Shown: positions 9,693 through 17,692 of the stretch, one piece after another | Layout of the letters: the number at the start of each line of letters is the position of its first letter | Numbering within the stretch: position 1 is the first letter of the stretch | NCBI RefSeq assembly: GCF_004519315.1 | Contig: NZ_SOZE01000003.1 | Span: 248,001-312,000 of the forward strand | DNA: 64,000 bases | Direction: 5' to 3' | Source: Mucilaginibacter psychrotolerans | GTDB taxonomy: Bacteria; Bacteroidota; Bacteroidia; Sphingobacteriales; Sphingobacteriaceae | Notes under the pieces: generated by a model | Database searches by the model: none | What the model was told of the DNA's origin: nothing | The model's input: only the letters and a program-made list of their open reading frames with translations | Program-made: the position numbers and the translations under genes

Positions 9693-11101
9693 AAAAATTT
9701 CTCATTAAAATTCACTAAATACAATTTCTCGGTTGCCCGTGTACAGGCAGTGTAAAACCAGCGGAGGAAATCGGTGTTTACCATTTCTTCGGTGAGGTAG
9801 CCCTGGTCTACGAACACGGCTTCCCACTGGCCGCCCTGGGCTTTGTGGCAGGTAATGGCGTAAGCAAACTTTACCTGCAGGGCGTTGTAGTATGGGTTTA
9901 GCTTTAGTTGCTCGTGTTTTTCACGCTTGTTGTGTATGTGGTCGTAATCTTTCATCACTTCCAGGTACAGTTGCTTTTGCTTATCGGGAGTTAGCGCCGG
10001 CGCTTCGGAGTATAAGGTATCAATGAGTATCTTACAATCCAGCACAGGGTCCTCGGCATAATCAATAAATTCCAGTTGCACATCCGCAAACCGGAAACCG
10101 TACATTTCCTCCATCCTGCGCACCTTACGCAGTTTTACGATATCTCCATTGGCGATGAATGCCGTGCTACCCTCTTCCTCTGTTTGCAGCCAAAAGTAAT
10201 TATTACGCACAATCATCAGTTGATCGCCACCTGTGAGCTCTTCCTCCCGCATCAGGATACGGTTACGGATCTGCATGTTATACTGGTTGGCGTTTTTGTT
10301 GCTGCGGCAAATGATCAACGTTCCATCGTACCCATAATTGTGATAAGCGGTGCCCAACTCCTCCTCCAGGTCGGCACCGGTCATCCGGATAACGTCCTTG
10401 TAGCCCTCGGTAACAATCTGTGGGTATTCCTCTTCTTCCCGGCGGAGGATATCGCGCACTTCGGTAACGTTATACAGGATACCCGAATCATGCTGCTGGC
10501 GCAACACGTCGGTCAGTTCGTAGCTGTGCACCTCCAGCATAAACTTATCCTTCATCAGCTTGCTATCCAGCGCCGGGCTGTCTATCGAGCCAACCGGCGG
10601 CAGCTGGGCGGTATCGCCAACCAGCATCAGCTTGCAGTTGCGGCCGTTGTACACAAATTTGAGCAGATCAAGCAGCAAGGTGGAACCATTGAAGCCACTA
10701 TGCTCATCGGATATCATGGAGGCTTCATCTACAATGAAAAGTGTGTTGGTGGCCAGGTTATCGTTCAGTTTGAAGGCCTCATCCATATTCACTGCCGACT
10801 TTTTTCGGTAGATGCGCTTGTGGATAGTAAAAGCCTTGCGACCGCTGTAATTGGTAATTACCTTGGCAGCGCGGCCCGTAGGTGCCAGCAATACCGATTT
10901 GTAGTCGTAATATTTGAGTGCCTGCACTAAGGCGCCGACCACAGTGGTTTTACCCGTACCGGCATAGCCGCGAAGGATAAAGCACTCGTGGCCCTCATCG
11001 GCCAGTAAAAATCGGTGAAGTTTGCCGAACAGCTCGGTTTGCTGCACGTTTGGCTGGTGCGGGAAGGACGAGGATATTTGTTCTGATGTGGGCACATACA
11101 A
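9686..11101 (-). CDS. RecD-like ATP-dependent DNA helicase
   Basis: About 471 residues. Walker A is GYAGTGKTT (residues 45-53). Walker B is LFIVDEASMISD. VGDTAQLPPVG is motif III and DVLRQQHDSG is motif IV. Near the C-terminus FAYAITCHKAQGGQWEAVFVD and FYTACTRATEKLYLV are motifs V and VI of superfamily 1. This fits the short stand-alone RecD-like/exodeoxyribonuclease V alpha-like helicases common in Bacteroidota, acting on DNA in the cytoplasm. The start is TTG at 11101 or GTG at 11095; no ATG lies in frame before Walker A. Confidence 0.88.
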   Translation of the reverse strand: MYVPTSEQISSSFPHQPNVQQTELFGKLHRFLLADEGHECFILRGYAGTGKTTVVGALVQALKYYDYKSVLLAPTGRAAKVITNYSGRKAFTIHKRIYRKKSAVNMDEAFKLNDNLATNTLFIVDEASMISDEHSGFNGSTLLLDLLKFVYNGRNCKLMLVGDTAQLPPVGSIDSPALDSKLMKDKFMLEVHSYELTDVLRQQHDSGILYNVTEVRDILRREEEEYPQIVTEGYKDVIRMTGADLEEELGTAYHNYGYDGTLIICRSNKNANQYNMQIRNRILMREEELTGGDQLMIVRNNYFWLQTEEEGSTAFIANGDIVKLRKVRRMEEMYGFRFADVQLEFIDYAEDPVLDCKILIDTLYSEAPALTPDKQKQLYLEVMKDYDHIHNKREKHEQLKLNPYYNALQVKFAYAITCHKAQGGQWEAVFVDQGYLTEEMVNTDFLRWFYTACTRATEKLYLVNFNEKFFV

Positions 11102-11175
11102 AAATGCAGATTAAGAACAGGAGTTGAGGCAGATTAGGTAAAATTTTGAGGGCGAATTTGCCGGAATTAACGCAA

Positions 11176-11202
11176 GTGTTTCGCTTCGCGAGAGCGAAAC
11201 AC
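11176..11202. repeat. Inverted repeat GTGTTTCGCT / AGCGAAACAC
   Basis: Perfect 10-bp arms (11176-11185, 11193-11202) around a 7-nt loop. The right arm contains the same GAAACACC core (11196-11203) that recurs at 11336-11371. Confidence 0.6.
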
Positions 11203-11335
11203 CCTGCTTTTCATAAATATTTAATTATCAATAATTTACCTAATCTTGATAAAACATACTGAAACAATGTATTCATTTAAATAAAGCACATAAAACATTC
11301 ATTATTATACACATAAGTAAATTTAGCTTAAACAG

Positions 11336-11377
11336 GTGAAACACCTTTTTGCTCCGAAATGAAACACCTTTGAAACA
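11336..11377. repeat. Iteron-like direct repeats (R)TGAAACACCTTT
   Basis: GTGAAACACCTTT (11336-11348) and ATGAAACACCTTT (11359-11371) share 12 of 13 bases, 23 bp apart start to start, about two helical turns. A truncated third unit TGAAACA (11371-11377) overlaps the second. A further core copy lies at 11196-11203. Regularly spaced short direct repeats next to a RepA-type ATPase suggest binding sites for an initiator or regulator. Confidence 0.5.
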
Positions 11378-11518
11378 GCGATTGAGGCTATTTAGGGACT
11401 AAGCACGCGGGTACTGACAAAACAGTGTCACCATCAAACTGTATGCTTTTGGGTAACTTGCATCATTAAAAAAAAGTGCCCGGAACTGTTAAATCTGTTT
11501 CCTATCGCTCGCATATCT

Positions 11519-11548
11519 GACTCACCCTGTCCGCCGACAGGGTGAGTC
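11519..11548. repeat. Perfect palindromic element GACTCACCCTGTC/GACAGGGTGAGTC
   Basis: Two perfectly complementary 13-base arms (11519-11531, 11536-11548) flank CGCC. The same core (CTCACCCTGTCTGCCGACAGG) occurs at 29970-29990, so it belongs to a dispersed repeat family. It lies 63 bp before the ATG of the ATPase gene, so it may sit in that gene's leader. Confidence 0.7.
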
Positions 11549-11610
11549 GACCAGCCACGCGGACCCAACACCGTTTTCCGAAAACCCAAATCAACAACCC
11601 AATATCCATC

Positions 11611-12717
11611 ATGAGATCTTCTTTAAGCGACAACCTTGCCGGCGAGCGCCCACTTATTATAGAGCTTATCCGGTCGATGAGCCGGGGCACCCTTACGCCC
11701 AAACAAAGCCGACAGATGCAAGAGCTGGAACAACGGCAGGTAACTACCGACGATGCTTTTATCATCAAAAAAGTAGAGGACTGGCTAAAACTACCCGAGG
11801 GCGAGCGACCTGCGGGCGAAACGCTCTTTGGCGATTTATGGTACAAAGGCGAGCTCTGCATTTTATTTGCCGATACCAACGCGGGCAAATCTATCCTGGC
11901 AGTGCAAATAGGCGAAGCCATCAGCACAGGGCGGCAATTTGGCGATATGCCTGTGCAGCAACAGGCCGAGCCGGTGCTGTACTTCGATTTTGAGCTGAAT
12001 GCCGCCCAATTTGCTGCGCGATACACCGCGCTAAACGGCCATATGTACCGTTTTGCGCCCAACTTTTACCGCGTGGTTATCAACCCCGATGCTACCCGCG
12101 AGGGCAAGTTTGCCAGCTATCACGATTACCTCATCAACTCGCTGGAGAATATTATCGTTACCACCGGCTCGCGCACGATAATTATTGACAATATTACCGC
12201 CCTGCGCAGCAGCACCGAGAACGCAGCCGGTGCCGTAAAACTGATGCGCAGCCTGCACCATATCAAAAACACCTATCGGCTAAGCATGCTGGTGCTGGCG
12301 CATACGCCCAAACGCAACCCCTGCCGGCCCATTACCCGCGACGATTTGCAGGGCAGCAAGATGCTGATCAACTTTGCCGATAGCGCCTTTGCCATAGGCG
12401 AAAGCCAGGTATCGCCCGGCCTGCGTTACCTGAAACAGGTAAAGCAACGCAGCGGCGACCTCACAATGGGTGCCGACGCGGTAAAGTTTTGCCGCATATC
12501 CAAACAGGGTGGTTTCCTGCTGTTCGAGTTTGAAGGGCAAGGCAGCGAAGCCCCTCACCTGCTGCCTTATACCGAGCAATTGCGCAAGGGAGAAGCAGCG
12601 CAAATGGTAAAGCTGCATGCACAAGGCCAAAGCATACGGCAAATTGCCAAAGAAACTGGGTGTACAGCGAGTAAGGTGTTCAGGGTATTAAAGCGGGAAG
12701 GGATAGTGGGGGCGTGA
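11611..12717 (+). CDS. RepA-like (AAA_25) ATPase with C-terminal HTH
   Basis: 368 residues from the ATG at 11611. A GTG at 11542 lies inside the palindrome's right arm and is unlikely. After an N-terminal helical region, Walker A reads LFADTNAGKSILAVQIG and Walker B region VLYFDFELNAAQFAARY. TIIIDNITALRS and MLVLAHTPKRN follow, as in RecA-fold RepA/KaiC-like hexameric ATPases. The last 45 residues (MVKLHAQGQSIRQIAKETGCTASKVFRVLKREG) form a resolvase/Hin-type helix-turn-helix. RepA-like proteins unwind DNA at plasmid or element origins; many chromosomal copies are mobile-element relics. No integrase or primase is adjacent. The upstream iteron-like repeats fit a DNA-binding role. Confidence 0.7.
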   Translation: MRSSLSDNLAGERPLIIELIRSMSRGTLTPKQSRQMQELEQRQVTTDDAFIIKKVEDWLKLPEGERPAGETLFGDLWYKGELCILFADTNAGKSILAVQIGEAISTGRQFGDMPVQQQAEPVLYFDFELNAAQFAARYTALNGHMYRFAPNFYRVVINPDATREGKFASYHDYLINSLENIIVTTGSRTIIIDNITALRSSTENAAGAVKLMRSLHHIKNTYRLSMLVLAHTPKRNPCRPITRDDLQGSKMLINFADSAFAIGESQVSPGLRYLKQVKQRSGDLTMGADAVKFCRISKQGGFLLFEFEGQGSEAPHLLPYTEQLRKGEAAQMVKLHAQGQSIRQIAKETGCTASKVFRVLKREGIVGA

Positions 12718-12847
12718 GTGCGTTTTTATGAAGCAGGGAAAGGTATGGCTGCGGGTCGAGCTTTTGTTTGGTTAACGCTTCTCACTATCAAGGTGCGTTC
12801 GGGACTTACACCCTATGGTTTGCGCCCATGCCGGGAGAACCAATGCA

Positions 12848-12882
12848 GCGGAGGTTAACATGTTAACCCCCGCTTTTTTTTT
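12848..12882 (+). terminator. Intrinsic terminator with 16-bp palindrome
   Basis: GCGG-A-GGTTAAC...TTAACC-CCGC folds into a long stem (12848-12873), followed by nine T residues. The centre GGTTAACATGTTAACC (12853-12868) is a perfect palindrome. It ends the RepA-like gene's transcript before the convergent NHL gene. Confidence 0.8.
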
Positions 12883-12967
12883 AAAAACTTTTAATAAGAC
12901 GTCAAATATATCAAGTTGTGTCAACCCGCTAACATTAGCCGTTCGAACAGCCGTTTGACATTAAGTT

Positions 12968-14047
12968 TTATCTTAACAGTAGCTTGCGGACGGTGCAATA
13001 GTCAAAGTCGGTAAAATAAAGGGTACTTTCATCCGGGGATAAAACCATGTGGTGAGCCCTGATGTCTGCGCTGCTGCCCACGCCGTCGCGACCCTTATAC
13101 TCCGGGTGCGGACCTACAAGGTATTGAACCTTATTATTGCTGATGGCCACTATACGCCCGCCGTCTGCAACATATAAGGTACGGCTATCCTTATTCGCTA
13201 CGATGCTGTATATAAGCTCGAAATTGTAATTTTTAAACAATTGCGTAAATTCTCCCGACTTTGTAAGCTTGTAGATATGCTTTTGATTTACAACCAGATA
13301 CTTAACGCCATTATATCCGCAAAAAATGCTGCTTATGCTAGGATATTGCTGGTCGTAGTATTGCACAAGCTTATCTTTATCCGGACTATAGGGGTCTGTA
13401 CCCAAACTGTCTTTAGCATCGGGCAAAAATTTCTCTATAACCCCTTTCGGTCCGCCATGCGTACCGCGGAAGTCTGCAATTCCGCCGGATATCCAGTAAA
13501 AGTCGTTATAGGGATCTTTAGAAATATCGTAAAAGAACTCGTTGCTCCGTACCTCTGGGTTAAAAAGCTGGCCGTCCGGCTTTACAATCCATATCTTATA
13601 TTTAAATTGCCGGGTATATTCCAAAGCTAAAATGTTCATCGTTCCATCCTTGGATATTTTAATCACAGCCGGGTTTCGCAATGATGTACGGTCGGGCCGC
13701 AGCGGTATCTTTACAGTAGTTACTACACCCTCCTGCGTAACCTTACGTATCTTGTTATTATATATATCGGCCACATACAGGTTGCCGTCATCGGTAAGCT
13801 CAATGCCCCACAACGGGTTAAACAATGCATTTTTGCCCGTTCCGTCCGCATAGCCTCTAGTTCCGGGATTTCCGGCGATGGTTTTAACGGTTAACGGCAG
13901 GTAATTTTCGTTTACAGCCGCTATAATCAACTGGTCGTTAGAGCCGTTAAGCGATTGTGTGATCAGCGGTTGTTTGAACTCGTCTTTCCGGCAGGCGCTT
14001 AACGCAAGTAATCCGCAGAGAACCAGTTTGTAAATATTTGGCTTCAT
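12968..14047 (-). CDS. NHL-repeat beta-propeller lipoprotein
   Basis: 359 residues with a lipoprotein signal (LLALSAC, Cys19). The sequence holds NHL/SMP-30-like blades: NPLWGIELTDDGNLYVADIYNNKIRKV, NPAVIKISKDGTM, SIVANKDSRTLYVADGGRIVAIS and HHMVLSPDESTLYFTDFDYCTVRKL. This predicts a six-bladed propeller anchored at the outer membrane or periplasmic face. Such proteins bind ligands or act as lactonase-like or scaffold proteins; no catalytic set was identified. The start is the ATG at 14047. No partner gene is adjacent. Confidence 0.75.
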   Translation of the reverse strand: MKPNIYKLVLCGLLALSACRKDEFKQPLITQSLNGSNDQLIIAAVNENYLPLTVKTIAGNPGTRGYADGTGKNALFNPLWGIELTDDGNLYVADIYNNKIRKVTQEGVVTTVKIPLRPDRTSLRNPAVIKISKDGTMNILALEYTRQFKYKIWIVKPDGQLFNPEVRSNEFFYDISKDPYNDFYWISGGIADFRGTHGGPKGVIEKFLPDAKDSLGTDPYSPDKDKLVQYYDQQYPSISSIFCGYNGVKYLVVNQKHIYKLTKSGEFTQLFKNYNFELIYSIVANKDSRTLYVADGGRIVAISNNKVQYLVGPHPEYKGRDGVGSSADIRAHHMVLSPDESTLYFTDFDYCTVRKLLLR

Positions 14048-14150
14048 AAAATTGGTTTATAAAGTAAAGTGAGCGATCATAATCAACAATATGAAGGTTA
14101 CAATTGCGGATGTATATCATTTTGGTGGGAAACCGGGAAAAGAGTAACAA

Positions 14151-14178
14151 CCCGGCGGAATTCTTCCTAGCCGCCGGG
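14151..14178. repeat. GC-rich hairpin
   Basis: CCCGGCGG (14151-14158) and CCGCCGGG (14171-14178) form a perfect 8-bp stem. No T-run follows on either strand, so terminator function is doubtful; a palindromic repeat unit is as likely. Confidence 0.45.
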
Positions 14179-14326
14179 AGTATTTATTACATAAACAATT
14201 GAGCTGTAGAAAGGTGACATCAAGGGCTGCAGCACCAGCACAGGAGTATTACTTTTATATTGATTGCAGCGTTTGGCTTTTATTGGCCGCATCCTTTAAT
14301 AGGGAAGATGCCGTTTTATCTCCCAC

Positions 14327-14544
14327 GCTGACGCACGCGTGCAGCATGTATCGTGGAAAATTAGCAAGGCGGCCCCATGTATTTTGGCTACTTTGCGCAT
14401 GAGATTGCCACGCTATCGCTGGCAATGAAAAAGGGGTTAGTTTGAACTGCAGGTCGACCATAAACCCGATTTGGCCCCCCACGTCAGTTAGGGTTTTACA
14501 AGCATTGTGGCATAATGTCTTAATTCGTCATGTACATGCATCAT
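14327..14544. repeat. Decayed dispersed repeat, copy A
   Basis: It aligns along its length with 17206-17423. Shared landmarks in order: a CACGCGTGC core, TTTTGGCTACTTTGC, GAGATTGCCACGCTATCGC, GGTTAGTTTGAACTGC, AAACCCGATTTG and TTACAAGCA. I estimate roughly four in five bases identical by eye. No ORF is conserved between the copies, so it is a non-coding repeat. Confidence 0.7.
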
Positions 14545-14621
14545 GAATATTTCCCTACGCTGCCTACAAACGATGTAGTTAAATAATTTTTAAGCAGCGC
14601 CAATTAGATATTTTTTTTTCA

Positions 14622-15806
14622 TTATTTTACCACCTCCAACAGGTCGATAACCCAAACAATGGTAACGGAACCTGCGGGATAGTCGGGCTGTTTACCGGCG
14701 AGCGGTGCCGGAAAAACAAAACAATATTTGCTACCCACATTCATTAACTTAATTCCCTCAGCCAGGTTTGGGCCTATTTCTCCAACATTAATAGTTTCGG
14801 CCTTATCGGTTGCTAAAACGGCCATATATTGCTTTCCAACTACCGTTGTTTTTCTGAAGTTAATTTTTACATTATCGGTTGCTGTTGGTTTTACCCCTGT
14901 GCCAGGTGTAAGCATTTGGTAAAGAACGCCACTGGGCAGGGTAAGTACGCCGGAACGTTTGGCAAAGCCAGCTACAAATCTTTCAGCTTGTTCTTTGGCG
15001 TTCAGTGGGCTATATGGCGTTACATCCATTGCAAAATCGTTTTCTGTTACTTCGGAGACTGGTGATGGGTTTGCTATAGCTGGTTGCCTTTCTGTAACCA
15101 CAGGCGAAGTTGCGGGGCCTGGGCTATAACTAGTTGTCCCACTATTCTTTACACCCAATGTTTTTGCGTAAACATCAAGCAACTTATCAGTAGGTGAACG
15201 TTGATTCACATTTCTACCGGGACTGGTTTCGCCTTTATATGTATAGTTTGGATCATACGCCTTTTTCTTAGCTGCCTCCTCGGCAGCTTCCGCATTTGCC
15301 TGATCTGCTGCCGTATATACTATATAATTGGGTATCCCATTATCACATTCTGCAAAACTACCGTTTCCATTATAAGGTCCGGAAGTGCAACTAGTCTGCC
15401 CATCCTTATTAAAAACAAAACAAACGTCAAATATTTGACAAATAGCGTTACCCTCCCCAATAACACCTTCAAACGTGCGATACACCTTACCCGGCATTAA
15501 CGATACAGAAGCATCACCAAAGGTATATCCCGGGTTCACATCTTTGGGTTTCTCTGTTGCGGGATTAAACAAATAAAAGGTAAATCCTACCCTTTTGTTG
15601 TATCTGTTTTGAAACTCAATCAGATAAAACAATTTATTTGTGCCTCTATCATAATGATCTCTTTGCACCCTAAAAAAAAGGCCTTTAAAACAACCACTTT
15701 GTTTCCATGGTCCCCAGCCTTTATCAATTTCGGCACTGGCAGAACTTTGCCCAAAACAATAGCCTGTAGTTATTATCATTAATAATAGAACGCAAAGGTT
15801 TTTCAT
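14622..15806 (-). CDS. Secreted protein with degenerate FKBP-like C-terminal domain
   Basis: 394 residues from the ATG at 15806 (MKNLCVLLLMIITTGYCFGQ, a Sec signal); an upstream start at 15872 would add 22 unlikely residues. Residues about 25-170 are Cys-containing beta-rich sequence of no family I know. A low-complexity Pro/Ser/Thr linker (about 175-270) follows. The last 115 residues look like FKBP: AERFVAGFAKRSGVLTLPSG, then LYQMLTPGTGVKP, EGIKLMNVGSK and PAGSVTIVWVIDLLEV. The active-site aromatic residues and FDSS-like motif of FKBP isomerases are missing, so it is probably a binding module. The gene is AT-rich compared with neighbours outside this region, which may mean transfer. Confidence 0.6.
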   Translation of the reverse strand: MKNLCVLLLMIITTGYCFGQSSASAEIDKGWGPWKQSGCFKGLFFRVQRDHYDRGTNKLFYLIEFQNRYNKRVGFTFYLFNPATEKPKDVNPGYTFGDASVSLMPGKVYRTFEGVIGEGNAICQIFDVCFVFNKDGQTSCTSGPYNGNGSFAECDNGIPNYIVYTAADQANAEAAEEAAKKKAYDPNYTYKGETSPGRNVNQRSPTDKLLDVYAKTLGVKNSGTTSYSPGPATSPVVTERQPAIANPSPVSEVTENDFAMDVTPYSPLNAKEQAERFVAGFAKRSGVLTLPSGVLYQMLTPGTGVKPTATDNVKINFRKTTVVGKQYMAVLATDKAETINVGEIGPNLAEGIKLMNVGSKYCFVFPAPLAGKQPDYPAGSVTIVWVIDLLEVVK

Positions 15807-16115
15807 TGAAAGGTTTATATTGGTTGTTAATACTGCAATATACGTTGTTTTTATTCTCCCGAAAATAGCCACAGGTAGTTATTTTCAGGACAGCCACCCA
15901 TACTTGCTCTCTTATACTGCGCAGAACATCTGCAGAGTGTGCTTGCACCTTAGTGCTGGCAAACTTGCTAACTACCCTTTACTTTAGCTTCGCCGTTGTT
16001 GGGTTTTGTCACCAATAGCACACCGATGCTCAGCTTGGCGCAACTATGCTTTACAAGGCCACGTGCGGGGTGTACTTGTGCCTAACGACTTGCAAGGTAG
16101 CTAACTATCCCTTAA
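15807..16115. other. Gene-free region with decayed repeat pieces
   Basis: It contains GTTGGGTTTTGTCACCAA (about 15995-16012), which is close to the reverse complement of the hairpin seen at 18545-18568. It also has two similar strings, GCAAACTTGCTAACTACCCTTTA (split by a few changes) and GCAAGGTAGCTAACTATCCCTTA, about 130 bp apart. No gene was seen. Confidence 0.4.
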
Positions 16116-16334
16116 TTAGCTTGCACTAGGCATAATACAATGATGGTTTAAATGAGTTTTTCTTTTTAACTCATCCACATTCATTTTATAATTTTCACCA
16201 ATTTGAACGCTTGTATCTCCTAATTCAATTTCAGTTTTACCAATAGATGTGATGTGCAATAAACCAACTATAAATGAACGATGCACCCTCCTGAACTGTG
16301 ATGCAGGCCCAAAGCTAGCGCACGCGTGCCGCAT
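16116..16334 (-). pseudogene. LytTR DNA-binding domain remnant
   Basis: The translated frame includes FRRVHRSFIVGLLHITSIG, then IELGDTSVQIGENYKM and VDELKRK. These match the C-terminal half of a LytTR domain (F.RVHRS.IVN...I, IPIG..Y). The receiver domain and the first half of LytTR are absent. The first dozen codons (MRHACASFG) lie in a CACGCGTGC-bearing sequence shared with the nearby repeats. So this is a 3' fragment of a LytTR-type response regulator, truncated at a repeat boundary. Translation is doubtful. Confidence 0.65.
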
Positions 16335-16438
16335 CTATCTTAACAAATTGTAAACCTCCACCGCAAAAACCTTAATCAAACCCCGCCAATCCTTCTAGGC
16401 ATCTTTGTGGAAAAATCAGCCAAAGCAATACTTGTATA

Positions 16439-16457
16439 TTGCTAATATAATTAGCAA
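16439..16457 (+). promoter_or_regulatory. Perfect palindromic operator-like site
   Basis: TTGCTAATATAATTAGCAA is a perfect inverted repeat with 8-bp arms around ATA. It ends 8 bp before the ATG at 16466, overlapping where the core promoter or start region would be. The shape and position suit a dimeric HTH repressor. No HTH gene is adjacent. Confidence 0.55.
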
Positions 16458-16465
16458 TTTGCGAC

Positions 16466-16840
16466 ATGGCCGGTTACCCCAATATTTATACCAACGAAGA
16501 GCTTGAAGCGCTAAGAAAGCGGGAACTGGAGCAAAATATCCGCAGGTTGGCGGAAGAAGAAGCGGAGCGGCAGGCGCTGCTTACCGCCGAGCGCGTTTGT
16601 GAAAATGCGCGCGAAAGCAATTGCTGGGTATACGACCCCGATACCAAAACCTGGTATTCGCCCGAGGAGTTTTTGGTGGCTTACAGCCGGTATTTTGCCG
16701 GGCACCCATTGTTTAGTCGCGTGCAGCTGCGCAACCCTGTCGACGGCCTCAACGCGGGCTACAAACAGCTGGAGCGCCTGCATACCAGGTTGCTGGCTTT
16801 TACGCAAAGGGTAATGGCCTATTATGCAAAAAAGGCCTGA
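16466..16840 (+). CDS. Hypothetical cytoplasmic protein
   Basis: 124 residues with no signal peptide or membrane segment. Residues 8-45 are highly charged and probably helical (EELEALRKRELEQNIRRLAEEEAERQ). A middle part (CWVYDPDTKTWYSPEEFLVAYSRYF) has a tryptophan-rich stretch, and the C-terminus is helical again. I do not recognise the family. The coding pattern is good, with the GC-rich third positions seen in neighbouring real genes, and a perfect palindrome sits just before the start. The function is unknown; tight regulation by a dimeric repressor is possible. Confidence 0.6.
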   Translation: MAGYPNIYTNEELEALRKRELEQNIRRLAEEEAERQALLTAERVCENARESNCWVYDPDTKTWYSPEEFLVAYSRYFAGHPLFSRVQLRNPVDGLNAGYKQLERLHTRLLAFTQRVMAYYAKKA

Positions 16841-16910
16841 GGTTTTCCCCTGTTTGTCATCCTGAGCGATAGCGAAGGATCTTGTTAGTTATGCATGGCG
16901 GGCGGGCGTG

Positions 16911-17057
16911 GTGGCGAGCCTTGCATCAACAACAAGATTTGTCAACTTTTAGAAAGTTGACAAATCTAATCACCACCTCGTCCTTGCGAGGAACGAAGCA
17001 ATCATCGGCAGGCAAGGCGGGCTTGCATAGTGGCGAGCCATGCATCAACAACAAGAT
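16911..17057. repeat. 28-bp direct repeat pair with internal hairpin
   Basis: GTGGCGAGCC-T/A-TGCATCAACAACAAGAT occurs at 16911-16938 and 17030-17057 with a single mismatch. Between them lies a perfect 14-bp-arm inverted repeat (GATTTGTCAACTTT / AAAGTTGACAAATC, 16936-16966, loop TAG) and a CGTCCTTGCGAGGAACGAAG motif familiar from Bacteroidota intergenic regions. Confidence 0.7.
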
Positions 17058-17205
17058 ATCTACTCGCTATCGCTCGTTCGATATAACAAGTTTTTTCAGA
17101 ACCCCACACGGCAGGTAATCAGTATGCAAAACGGCAAGGCACAGTGGCGACTTTATGATGGGGTTCTGAAACAAGTTCAGAATGAGGGGATATATAACCG
17201 CCGAT

Positions 17206-17457
17206 GCTGGTGCACGCGTGCTGTGTGTATCATTGTAAATGAGCAAGTCGGCCCCAAGCATTTTGGCTACTTTGCACATGAGATTGCCACGCTATCGCTC
17301 GCACTGACAAAGGAGTTAGTTTGAACTGCCGGTGGACCCTAAACCCGATTTGATCCCCCACACCGGTTAGAGCATTACAAGCACTGCGGCATATCGGGTT
17401 AATGCGCCATCTACAAGCATCGCGGTTCGTTGGTGACCACACCCAGCGAAGGCAGAA
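17206..17457. repeat. Decayed dispersed repeat, copy B
   Basis: Its left 218 bp match copy A (14327-14544). Its right 94 bp (17364-17457) match copy C (18483-18575) at over 90% by eye, including TTACAAGCACTGCGGCATAT and the hairpin CGTTGGTG...CACCCAGCG. So B is the most complete copy, and A and C are overlapping fragments. Confidence 0.7.
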
Positions 17458-17580
17458 AGGCTTTTATCCTGTTGCAGGGGCTGGGCTCTAACCGTTGTAA
17501 TATTTTTTTACCTTGAAAAGCCTTCTGGTTAAATCTTACAAACAATAGCTGGAAATTTGCCTGGTGAGGGCTACATATTT

Positions 17581-17624
17581 AAATTCAAAAGTCTTTAGAT
17601 GAAAATCCAAAAACTTTTGAATTT
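17581..17624. repeat. Perfect 12-bp inverted repeat
   Basis: AAATTCAAAAGT (17581-17592) and ACTTTTGAATTT (17613-17624) with a 20-nt loop. It lies 69 bp past the stop of the minus-strand gene 17693-18070 and may help end that transcript. Confidence 0.5.
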
Positions 17625-17692
17625 TATGAAGTCATTTACTACAAGCACAGCCATCCGGATTTACAACTACAGGCAGCTAAATTTGCTTTTTG

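Larger units (their letters stand above)
11102..11610. other. Intergenic region with iteron-like repeats and palindromes
   Basis: 509 bp between the divergent RecD-like helicase and the RepA-like ATPase. It contains a hairpin with GTGTTTCGCT/AGCGAAACAC arms, three to four copies of a GAAACAC core, a very AT-rich stretch (11205-11335) and a perfect 13-bp-arm hairpin at 11519-11548. This resembles a replication or operator region; function not shown. Confidence 0.45.
14048..14621. other. Gene-free region with hairpin and repeat copy A
   Basis: 574 bp without a credible gene. It holds a GC-rich hairpin CCCGGCGG/CCGCCGGG (14151-14178, 12-nt loop) and one copy of the decayed repeat described at 14327-14544. 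ORFs of 67-75 codons across the repeat have no recognisable features. Confidence 0.5.
16841..17692. other. Gene-free repeat-rich region
   Basis: 850 bp without a credible gene. In order: a dispersed motif GTCATCCTGAGCGATAGCG (16856-), a 28-bp direct repeat (16911-16938 and 17030-17057), an inverted repeat (16936-16966), CGTCCTTGCGAGGAACGAAG (16979-), the hairpin TTCTGAA-ACAAG-TTCAGAA (17164-17182), repeat copy B (17206-17457) and an AAATTCAAAAGT/ACTTTTGAATTT palindrome (17581-17624). A 34-codon ORF at 17598-17702 exists but has no supporting features. Confidence 0.55.

Noticed and set aside
10076..10930. 284-codon plus-strand ORF
   Set aside because: It is fully antisense to the RecD-like helicase, which has all its motifs; the translation is His/Gln/Val-rich and looks like a shadow frame.
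11542..11610. GTG start that would extend the ATPase by 23 residues
   Set aside because: The GTG lies in the right arm of a perfect repeat palindrome and the added residues have no family-like features; ATG at 11611 is better.
11502..12062. 186-codon minus-strand ORF
   Set aside because: Antisense to the RepA-like ATPase; Ser/Arg/Cys-rich shadow translation with no motifs.
14255..14482. 75-codon minus ORF similar to 17230-17442
   Set aside because: The similarity comes from the shared DNA repeat; frames and lengths do not agree between copies, so it is not a conserved protein.
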